This document shows positions 36,101-48,100 of a stretch of 64,000 nucleotides of DNA, piece after piece. Position 1 is the first letter of the stretch, and the number at the start of each line of letters is the position of its first letter. A model generated the notes under the pieces. The model searched no databases. It was not told the origin of the DNA and saw nothing but the letters and a program-made list of their open reading frames with translations. Origin of the DNA: Membranipora membranacea (lineage: Eukaryota; Bryozoa; Gymnolaemata; Cheilostomatida; Membraniporidae); contig OU612071.1 of NCBI GenBank assembly GCA_914767715.1, positions 17,728,948 through 17,792,947 of the forward strand. Reading direction: 5' to 3'. The position numbers and the translations under genes were made by a program.

Positions 36101-39100
36101 TCTCAAACAATTCTATGAAATCTTGCGCTGTATTCATATTACAAAGCTACAGCCGAGCAGCTACCATTACCTGTCCTGACTCCAATTGGCCTGATAACAG
36201 CATTTAATTTCCAAACATTTAGTATTTATTTGTAGTTGTAAAATATCTTTGTGTAAAATAAATAGGGTCTATTTGATATCTTAATTTTATCGCACATTTT
36301 AATCTGTTTTACTTTGTAAAGGCCTGTGTGTGTAGCGTTGCTTTGAATGAGGTATTTCATTCAAATGTATTATTGTCAAGGTTTTGATCTTTTGGCAGCA
36401 CGATTGAGATGCTTTGTGTGTTGGTATTAGCAGCTTGTATAAAAATATCAGCAGCTTTCAAAGTGACAGATTTCTAAGCAAGGGCTCCAGAATTAAACAT
36501 CAGCGATTGGTCACCAGAATGCAAAGGTCTAATTTGACAGTCGTTGAGAAATTTGTTTTGTTGGTAGGCTCACCAACATTCACAGAAGAACAACCCTTAG
36601 TCGTTTATTGCACAGCAATTTGTTGTTTGTGTCAGGGGTATAACCCTTAATAAAGGTTTCTAACACTGATTGACATAAGAGTAATTGCCACTAAAACTAT
36701 GGACTTGGTCGGAATAAATATCATATACAGATGTGCTGCTCTCATTCCCACCTCTTTGTGGTCTACTTGGGCGGTCCAAAACTCCCTATTAATTAATGTG
36801 AGTTGTATCCCCAATAGGTTTACGTACTCCACCTCAGCCTACCAAAGCTTGAGTCTCCCGGTAACAGTAGAAAACATTGAACTATAGCTAGATACTCATC
36901 TACGTTCCATCACAGGTGTTTGACCATGATAGGCACACTATACTAACTAGCAACAAAATAAGACGGATTTCTAATCCAATGTATTCCCGAACTTATAACT
37001 TAACACAGTTAGCCTCTAGCGGACCTTGGGCTGCAAACTGTTCCCATACCATGGGAAACAAACTCTCCAGCATCTGGTTTTGCCTCAAGGTTGCAAGATT
37101 TAAGTAATCGTATGGCTGCACGGCTTAACTACCGCCTATAACAACCTATCATCATAGAGATTCATAGAGGCTTGAAACATGGTAATTATAACCCCATCCA
37201 ATCTGATCACGCAGAAATTAATCGCCCCTGTGTAGTAGACTGAGTCACACCTTTGCTATTTTGTAGCTGATCTTTGAAGCTGCTCTAGTTAAAAATTATT
37301 CCAGACAATTTGAGCTTTGAGTGGATCGACTCACCTTGCTCCTCACCAATGTGTACTTAGGACATGAGTCATCGTTTCTCCTCTAGTTGTTTAGCTCATA
37401 GTCTCGACAGGTTTCATATGCTCATGATATCTACATAGACTGCTCGGCTGTTGACTCAGTTTTAATTTGCTGGTGAGATTATCAACAAGAAAATGTCTCT
37501 AGGACGATTTAGAGGTAAGACTTTGTAAATTTTCAGTGATACGCTGCCAAGTTAGGACAACTCCAAGTTCGAAAGGGTAGTGTCCCACCCTCCCTGGTGT
37601 CACTGCTGACAGGGAATTAACGAGAGACTCCTTGCTGCTGGATTACTTGTTGTTTTTTATGGTTGAGTTCGATCTAATACAAAAATCATAGTTAGTTAAT
37701 ATTTAAATATTTATCACTGACACATCAGATTATTGTGCCCCAGTGAGATACACTGGCCACAGTATTGATAATCTCTCTGGTGTTGTTGACGGTTTCCTGG
37801 CGTAGATTTCAAGTGATTTGTACAGCTTCATTGTGCCCCCAACTCATATATATTAACCTAGTGCTAATCATAGTCTAGTTCATCGGACATCAGACAATCT
37901 GTTGGGGGTGTTAGGTACGTTCCACTGTTAGATAACTTGTTTTCTTTACTTCAGTACCTGAGGCTTTGTTGTTTTTACCCATACGTATTTATCAGGTTGT
38001 ATAAAATTTCTAATTTATTCACTCTCCCTTTTGTTCAGCGCTCATAAATACACAAGCACGCCTTTGTTTTTATCTTTGAATGGGTCTTAAAATGCTAAAG
38101 CGTGCTCAGTTAAAATTTAAATCTTATTCATTCAATTAATCAAGCAGCTTTCTTGATACAGTACGAAGAAGTGATTTGAACAACTGAAAAATTTAAGTTG
38201 AGCAGTTGCTATTTGATTTGATTACGCTGACAGTCGGACAATTTCCAATCAGAGTGAGCAATAGTTAACCCGGTGCACTCGCAGTCAATGGCTGGAATCT
38301 AGACAGGAAAGCAAGAGGTAGGAGTTCCGGTCAGATCGGTCTGGAGTTTTTATTCCTGCACTCAGATCAGCAGAGTGTCTAGCCGTAGGTTTATATTGGC
38401 AGGGTTTAGCCTTGTCACGCGACTACTTTTCTTAGAGTACAATGACTTCCCTCTCCCCTTCCTCCGTTGCCCATATAGCAGTTATGAGATCCAGGCAAAC
38501 TTGCCTAGCCTTGATATGCGGCTACTCTAAAAAGAGTAGCCGCATATCAAGGCATAGGCAAGTTTGCCTGGATCTCATAACTGCTATCTGGGCAACGGAG
38601 GAAGGATGGAGGGGGAAGTGATTGTAGATTATAGGCTCAATCCAAGTCTGTACGAATCACTGGCTGTCAGACACCTTATGCCACGATGGATTCATCTGGG
38701 AATTTGTCCTAGCAGGTTATGATTTGTCCTGATCAAATTCTAGCAAGTGTGAATCTTGTTGGTCATCAGATAATGAACGGTGTTTGATGTATGAACCATG
38801 TGATTATAACCACTCAACCTGAGATTGGAATTAGTACTTCCCGCTGTTCTAGCTGCCACTTGGAGGAGATATGATTAGGCCTAAAGATTCTCCACTTTTA
38901 TTTACAAGGGTTCTTCAGCCACCCCTGTATGACCCATTGAGAAGGTGATGATTAGTGTGGGGAGGTGTAGTGATCAGTTGGGCAGATCAATCGAAATTTG
39001 CCTCCCTCAACTCAGCCGCACATCTTGAATTGATGACTTCAAAATATTTGATTCAATGGTTATCGTTCCCGCTACTGAGTTTTGAAATTTTCAAGTCCTT

Positions 39101-42100
39101 GTCTTGAGTCAAAATGTAATAGGACACGTTTTTATTCATATTAAGTCACCATTGTTTGGAGATGGAAGCTAAAATAACCTCCTATTGAGGATGTTCCTTG
39201 GAATGGACAGCTTTATCTCGACATCCTATTGATGCACAACAAAAGCTATTTGACGAATTAGGTTGACATGACAGGATTAAATCAAACGGCGCATGTTCGT
39301 TTGAAATTTGGCGGCATAATTCTCTAACTTGTCCATGCGGATTCCAAAGTAGGCATTACTTCGCTAGCTCTTCTACGCCGGGTGCCGTCGGGCGGTGGGC
39401 AAAAGTCTGGGGAGCTCAGACTAACTTCGATAGGATTCTGAGACCCAAGCTCAAAAAACATCAAGGGGTTTGGCATTCAATATTGTCATGGGGATAAGAA
39501 TTGAGGTCTCTCGCCTGTGTACGTCCTACCTCGATGAGTTTCTCAATAAAATCGAATTACAAATTTGATCAAATTTCAGTAGCAGCACTGTTTTGTAATT
39601 GATTGTAAATTGGCAATCATGATCTCCATCGGAATATGTGCTTATACAGGTGGTCATCTTTTCTCAGTCTGGATTATTTGTCATAATTTCATTATTATTT
39701 AAATGACTGGGAGCAAACTTATCACCTTATTACCATAATTCCCTGTCACCTTTGTGAAAAATACTGTATCTTCCCAAATACAAGCTCAGTAGTTGACCGT
39801 AATAGCATATGACTAGGGCTGTAAAACTGTTAAATTCCGCAGTATTTAGTTAGCAATAATATAATCAGATATTAAATTGGAGCTGCTAGTGTTTTATGGT
39901 CCGAACACAAACCAATATTTTCCTCTGAGTGCTTTAAAACAATCAAACCCTTGATTGTTTGCATATTACAGTAGTTAACTGAAGGAGCTTTTTCAGGGGC
40001 ACTTGCACTCCATTGTCAAACGATAGCACGCACTTGTTGAACTAACATCTTTCATTCACTTAAATATTGTCTGTGAAAATCATTCATATTTTTCTCAATG
40101 GTGCATCACAATGCTGCAATGTGTACACAATATAGAGTTGAGAGGAGAATTCAATGACAAGATAAACATAGTCACTGCGTTACACTGATCTACACTAGAT
40201 GGGAGATGTGTGAGTGTTGAGTCAGAAAGAGTCCCTCTCTTTGTGTGTGAGAGAAAGGTCAAGTTTGTTTGCTTCTAGGTAGCTAAGCTATGTTTAAACT
40301 CATGGGAAATTTACGGTAGTGCCACCGTTACGATATGGATAGCTTTGTCAAGTGAAGGAATATGCTGGTGAGTTTGTCGGCTTCTTTATTAATCATACTG
40401 ACGGACGGACGGAGATCAGATCGGTCATCTGGCTGAGATAGTTTAGTCCAAATTTTGATGAGTTTTTTCGGAATCAATTCGTATTTAATCATTCATGAGC
40501 TCCGCACGCTCAACCACTCCGCACGCTCGACTATAATTGGGTGAGAAATGTTCTAATAAAATCCGGGTCAAACATCGCATGTTTTGTGCTGTCACATATA
40601 TATCATTTGTTCAGGTAAACTACGGGAAACCGATCTATTCATTTTCTCAGCCATCACATCATGCCAAAGGTTTGCAATTCCATAAGTTTGGGGAGGGGGG
40701 AAAGTGGTTGATAATGAAATGCCGCTACCAGCTATCCCGAGACAGTTTCAGCGCTTAAACTACAATTCCATTAACCTGTTGTAACAAAGTATTAATTATG
40801 ACACTTATAAACATTTAAGTCGCTCGCTTTCATTTCGTTCTGAAGACTGATAAGAGATTTGTTTGTTACAAACTGAGGAATTTCTGCTAATTTACTAAGT
40901 GGGCTCTTGTTAGCCTGGGCAGGCTGTCGGGGGTCACCCACCCACCCCGACAGCCTGCCCAGGCTAAGCTCCTGTACTTATACACAGGTATCTGACACGA
41001 TAAAATTTGTCAATACCAAACAAAGACTGAAATCAAGTCCTATTATATTAATAATTAACCCTGGTATTGATTCAGTAATAGATTTGTATATAAGACAATA
41101 GTCAGGCTTGTCTGCGTCTAAATTACACTGTATCAGATTAGATTTTATCTGGTAATTATAAAGAATTTAATTCTCAACTACTACCTCCTCATATGGTTTG
41201 AGCCTTGAGCTGCACATTTTTGTTGTTAGCTCATGGCCTGTATGTTTGAAGGTCGTACTAATTTCTTTTTCTTCCATTCTGGATGTTGAGGACACTTCTC
41301 CGGTTTTGTAATCTAGTGTTGGTAGGTATAAAGTGCAAAGAGGCACCATACTTGAGCAATACCATTGACTGTCAAACTTTTTCTTTGTTGGTCACTGGCA
41401 AGAAAAATGTATCCCGGAGATTGTTCATCGTGTAAAACTACAGTTGCTAAATCTAGATTCTTATTTGCAATTGCGGCATATAGTTCTATCCTTAAAAATA
41501 CCTTGCTGTACTTGCAGTAAACAGGTGCTCATACCATTTTCCCCACAGGTTAATTATGCAAAGCAGTGTAATCTGATTTGATATGGCTGTAATAGCTCTT
41601 CTCATTTTACAATTAAGCTAACCTAGGAAAAGATGTGTATGTTATGAGCGCCTGCATTTAAATCCAAATGATCCTGTTACAGTGCCTTTGATCATGGTTG
41701 CCTAAATTTAAATTTTCTATAACCACTGATTGCATTTAACCTCATGATTGAGACACCTATTTTATTTCTCTATACCTTACAGCACATATGCAGTACACAT
41801 CATTACCTTACATGTGTTGGAGATGTAGTTCATGTGTTAGATATTGATCATAGCTGTAACTTTTATTTTTAGATGATGGGATTTGGAGACATGAAAGTTT
41901 TAATCAACTTCACGCAGATGCTGACTTTGGATATAATAAGCTTGGATACGATAAAAACTCTCACCGCAGCAAACGGCAGCATATAAACAGTAACTCCAAA
42001 CAGCAGCAAATAAACAATACTACTCATCAGCACTTAAGTAGGCAGAGTAGGATACCAGGTGGAGCCAGTCGTATACAACAGAAGGGATTAAGCCCTACTA

Positions 42101-45100
42101 GGAATCATAGCCCAGTGAAAGCTGCAGAAAGTAGACCTGGCGGGTCGACATCTCGCGCTCATGAGATAATAACCGACTCACACAGATCAGCGAGACGTAA
42201 ACCAGGTTTGTTTTATTTTTCTTTTGATGTAATTTCAAAGAGATGTGTGCAGGTTTTAGATGTTGACATGATGCATTGTTAATGACCAGTGCCATCTGGC
42301 TATACCCTGATGCACAAGTTGAGTCATAAAAATTGCATGGGTTGTGCAGCATTTTCATGACCATCTAAGTGTAATTAGTGGCACATAACATCGACATATT
42401 TTAAGCCCAACTTGAAAAACTTGATGACACTGTTTTTGAGGGATCGTTTGATCTATATGTTTCAGATGTAGATACAGAAAATAACTCCTACATAAAAGTA
42501 AAAGCTTCACCAGCTAAAGTAGCAGACAGTGAACCTGACAGTAGGCCCAGTAAACCAGTAAGAAGGACATTCAGTATGCCTTCCCATATGCACCCTCCTC
42601 AGGTTGAGAGCCGAGCCTACCCTCGTGGATATGACCAAGCTAACAATCGGCTGCCGAGCCACCACCAAAGTAACAACACTAAAGAGAGCCAGAGGCCTGG
42701 TCGAGGCGTTTACTCTCAATCAGGGCAAAGAATACATGTGGGTACGAGACGTCAGATTGACGGCCCGACTCACAGGCACCCCCCTCCTCAGGATAGACCT
42801 CCAAAGCTACCCGCCAGAAACCCGAGTCCTCCAATCAGGCATGGCCTCAGATCTCAAAGCACTGATAGAGGTGGTGACTATATAACTGCACCTGTGCGCC
42901 GTGACCCTTCATCGGATCGGTCAACATTGACCAATGAGTGGGCTCGTAGGCACAACGGAAATCCTGATTGGTCATACAGCTCGTCAGAGTCTGGCCAGAG
43001 GGAGAAACCAATTGATCAGCTCAGGAACCGTGTCCGACTTGCGCAACAAAAGCAGGAGCAGCATGATAGGTTGACTCCTGACCAATCACAACTAGCGACT
43101 AGAGGTCCTGACCAATCACAACCAGCGACTAGAGGTCGTCCTCGGGGTAAACATGTGACACCAGTTGCAAGTAATATTGACTTTAGAAATGAGCAACATC
43201 GCAACTCATCTAGTCAACATAACAATCCTTACGCTAAGATCAGCAATCACGGTACAGTAACTTCACAAACATCAAGATCGCCTATCGGCAGGGTAGAGTC
43301 ACCTGACCAGAACAATCACATAGCAAGAGCGATAAGTCCTCAGTCTAGATGTTATAATCACCACCCAATCAGAACTCTTAGCCCAGATCAAGGCCAGTTT
43401 GGTTTCGGTAATCGCGTCCCCACCCCTGATCGCAACAACAGGATTCCAACACCTGATAGGAACAATAGGGTCCCAACCCCTGATAGAAACAATAGAGTGC
43501 CCACCCCTGATAGATCGAATAGGGTACCGACCCCTGAAAGACAATCTGAAAACTATTACGATGACCGAGGGATGCAGCCAAGGCGTGCATTAAGTCCAGA
43601 GAGAGAAAGAACCGCAGATACGCCGCCTACTCCACCTTTTCGCACTTCATCTCAGGGAAGGGTGCGTGCCTTGAGCCCTCCTAAAAACCACAGACATTCA
43701 TCTCCTCTTCCGGAACCGTCCTCCACCAGACCTTTGAGTCCAAGCGGTGAACCAGTTAAGCCTGATCACTCCAATAACAGTAAACCACCCGTGAAACCAG
43801 ATCGTACTTTTCATAATTACACTGATCCTGTCCCGGTGATAAACCCACCACCCAAAAATAACCAATACAACCGAAAGTCTACGGCAATGGATTACAGTAA
43901 TGAACAGCCTACAGTCAAAACTAAGAGTAACTCTAAACATGCTTCCAGTAACAAGTACAAGATGCTTGTATGCCCTGACTTTTTCCCAGTCTCCAAGCTG
44001 AATGGATTACCGGGTCGTAGGAGATCACGAGGTGATTTGATCGTACCAGAGGAGTTTGCAGACCCGCCTGTAACTCACACGAGGAACGATTCGATAGGAG
44101 GGTTTTATAGCCAACGGACAAACCAGATGCAGCCAGTACAACCTATCATGTCCATGGATGACTCTTTTATAGAAGACCCTAAAGAGCAGATATTGTATCC
44201 GTCTACCACACTGCCAAACAGACGCAGTCGCTCAAAACCAAAGGATACCACAGACTTCTATTTTGAGGTAAGTCAGCGACACAGCTTTACACTATCATTC
44301 AGACTAACATATTCAGTATAAAATTAGACGCTTTAAATAGTTCTCTGTGTCCCATTTTGGAGTAAAAATAAAGATGGCAAGGCATTATGGGTTATGACAG
44401 TAGCAATGAATGTTATTTTTTTCAGAAGTTACAATGAACCCCTGTTCCCTTACAATTGGTAGTTACTGATATGAAATCCATGTCTTTTTCTACTCGGCCT
44501 CCTTATGTCAGTATTCATATTTTATACTTGTACTCTATCCCATTCAGGGTTAAGAAAATCAGTGACGAATAGTCAGATTGCTTTCAGACCACAAACTTTC
44601 CATCTACCCTTCAATACCAGAAACAAAATTTTACATTACAACCAATTAAGTCAAAGATTCTCTGAAATCATCTTTACTTCGGCACCTTGCACCTACCAGG
44701 TAGAATATTGTGGTTCCTCTCTGTTCATACTGTCTAGTGTTAATACAATTGTGATTCGTTTTGCCTGCACTCAAGGTAATGTAATTCAATTGGTGACTAG
44801 CTCAAGGGGAAACATCTCCAAATTAGAGCAAATTGGGCCGTTCTTGACTACTTTTATATATTAAATGTGAAAACTTTTCCATTCCAGGTGAACATTCCTC
44901 CCTCCAGCCCGCAGCCTTCAGATCAACCTTCAGATGACCTCACATGCAGCTCATCAGATAAAGGTCACTACGCAACTATACAGAGCACTAGTCTAACTCC
45001 TCCCACTTCCAGCTTAGCCCCTCCCACATCAGGAGCAGGTTCTCAGGATAGAGGTAATACTGGTGTAGCCACGGAGGGTGACTCTTTGTTCTCTCTCCAC

Positions 45101-48100
45101 TCAGGGTCACGACAGCCTTCACCAGGAGGTGTAACAGGTGCTTCACCACTGTCAAGCGATCGCAGTGATGGACAAGGTACGTCAGAAAATGTTTTGAGGC
45201 TTACCTTTGATTCAACAGTGTCCTGAAGATTATGTTGCTAGGTAGTCCCTAGATTTAATTCAATCTAGTCTGCCTGTATTTTGAGTTGCTTGCATTCTAT
45301 CTGTATACCGCCTGCTGGTCGAGGGGGAGCAACTCCAAATACATGTAAATCAGATCAAATTTGTGGTGGTCCTTCTCTTGGGCGAGCCTTTTTCCCGATT
45401 CATCTATAACAAACTTTCTCTATCTCAAGTCAGAGATTGCATTTGATTTATAATGCATTGAGTGGGTCAATTAGTATCTGTCAAAACTTATTGATCGAAA
45501 ATAAATATTTTCTTGGTACAGCCCATAATATTAGCAGTATCATTCGCGTCAAAGGGTTACAGTGTCATATTGATGACAACCGTTATGATATTTACTTACT
45601 AGGTTCAGACAGCAGAGTGCCTCCAAAGAGGTTAACACAACCTCCATCTTACCATCAGGCTGTGAGAAGATCATTCGAGCACAACCCGCCTAGCAATCCA
45701 AGTCCTGAAGGGCCTCGGGCTAAAGATAAGCCTCAACTTAGGGTAGAACCACAAAGAACAGATCAGCCTATCAGAGACAATGAGCTAGATAATCAGTACG
45801 ATAGAGGGGTACCACATCACAGCAGGCGGAGTCAACATATACGAGCTGAGCCTCCGCAGGCAAAAATGGTTGCTAGCCAGTCTATCAAAACGCAACAAAC
45901 TCGGACTAACAATACATCTGATTACCCAACTCAACCTAGCTATCAATACGATCCTTCGCAGAGTAGAAATGATAGAAAGGACATTCAAAATAGTGAAACT
46001 AATGCGATGAGGACCAGCTACGGTCAAAACCAATCTCGCTTAGCAGCACAGAGTCAGGATAGGTTCCGGCCACAACACGACAGATCTAATCTGCAGCAAC
46101 AGCAAGACGGAAGGGGTGATCAGCAGCTAGAGATTAGCGACGAATACTTACAATATGAACAGGCAGAAACAGCGGGGCAGAGGGGTCAGACTGCTATGGT
46201 GCTAGCCCATATCGAACCATCAGTAAGATTAAAAACCAAGGTGCCTTTGTCAAACTTACAACTTTGCTATATATTTGGTATATTAGTATCACAATATATA
46301 TATTGAATACTCTTTGACTCCTTGGATACCATTTAGGCAGTACGATGATACCTTGTATCGGTCCAATTTTTCTACCAAAGGTTTTGGATTTGTTTTTGAA
46401 AGAATAGCTGGCAGATGCAAGAATTTGTTTTGTCGGTAGCACAAAAAGGTTTTATTGTTGGAAAATTATTGATATAAAGTTGGCAAACGTTGTAAAACAG
46501 TTCATTTATTCCATTAGGAGAGTGAAGAGGGCTCACACTATTCCACAGTTCACGTCTACAAGACAGAAAAAGAAAACAAATCCAAAAATAAACCTTACCG
46601 TGGAGAGTCTGCTGCCGGGTTTAACCTTACAAGTGAGGGAATTTCGGAGCCTATATGGCAAACTGAGCAAGGACAGGGGAGGCAAAGCCGATATGAGCAG
46701 CAGCATAGAAAACCAGGTAAGAATGGTGGATCAATTCTAGACAAGGATTGGGATAATCTTGCGTTTTTATATTAAAAATAACTTGGTTTCAGAGGGGTCT
46801 CACTCGTTATTGAGGCTAAACACTATGTCCACTCTGATACTATTTTTGGGATATCTTGTCCAGTGGTCTTGCTTTGAGACTGTGCTGCCTATGGATTAGC
46901 CAATGTGTGGTCTCTGATTTGCTGCTGAGATGGAGACCCAACTCCACTACCACACAGCCAATCAGATCAGAGCAAACACATTTGCTACCACAAATGGAAA
47001 TTCACATCTGGGCTAGGAGAGAGAACAATTTCTTCACTTACAATTAAACGTCTAAAGAAACTTTCAAAGGTGTTTTAACATTTGCATGATGAATTTAAAC
47101 TTACAAACTTGAAAACTTCATCTTTCAGCTAAAATCACATCTATTGCTCTCTTCCCTATGTGAGTATGCATGACCAGATAACTCCTTTTTTTCTGTGAGG
47201 TGTTAGAAGGTTAATGGCTCTGTACTGGATATCATGTTTGATCTTTTCTGCCTGCATTCGGAGTTGCTTCCCACACTTGTGACTATTTGAACGCGTATCT
47301 CTGAAAAAGATAGGAACTGAAATAATTTGTGTAGTATCTTATAATTTTTGATGTTATCAACCAACCATGATTAAAAAAGCTATGGTTGAGGGTGATTTAT
47401 GTTAGGCACTGACGTTATCTTGACCTCATCTATCAGAGATACGCATGCTTTTAATGTAGGTGAAGTAAGTGGTATTCCTATCCATTAATAATTGGGAAAG
47501 AATGGGCGACTCCAAATGTGTGCAGACTGGATTCACCTTGATCAAAATTTGAATTGTTGGTTGAGCATCCTTATATTATTTTCATAGTAAATAGTTTGAC
47601 AGCCCCTTACGCCGGTACCCTGACAGTTTGACATCTACCAGAAATCGGATATAGCACATAAGAGGTGTCGGTAGCAAACCGCAGCTGTGGTTGACATGAT
47701 AAACTTAGGAAAATTCAATACTTTCCCCAAATATAGATGCGCTCTCAGACTCTCAAAATGTAAAGGAAATTACTTTGGATGTCTCCTCTTGCATGGTTCA
47801 TTGCTGTACCAAGTTTATCGTTAATTTTAATAGGTTTGATGGAAGGTTCTAGAAGTAGATCCACTGACAGACACCCTTCTAATACCATGTCCAATATACC
47901 TAGCTCTACTCAAACCATGCCACCATCTACCAGTCAACTACTGCCAACTAGAGCTACCTCAATCTACAGCAAAATCAGTAAACCTACAGTCATACCAGAC
48001 CGCGGTCACAGCACAGAGAGACAACAGAGCCAGCATGCAACCACAAGGCCTCATAATCTTCACTACAGGAAACAAGAGAGAAGTCATGATGATGACAGAC

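Larger units (their letters stand above)
37520..41870. other. Intron before exon 8; holds hairpins
   Basis: Besides the two hairpins at 38.5 and 40.9 kb and a half mini-MITE at 40.7 kb, I see no exon. The 73-codon ORF at 40537-40758 runs through the mini-MITE and is spurious. Confidence 0.45.

Noticed and set aside
40537-40758. 73-codon ORF
   Set aside because: Its C-terminal part is the mini-MITE half copy; no splice or start support.
44505-44864. 119-codon ORF between AJM1-like exons 9 and 10
   Set aside because: It lies wholly inside an intron bounded by strong, phase-consistent splice sites and has no known match.
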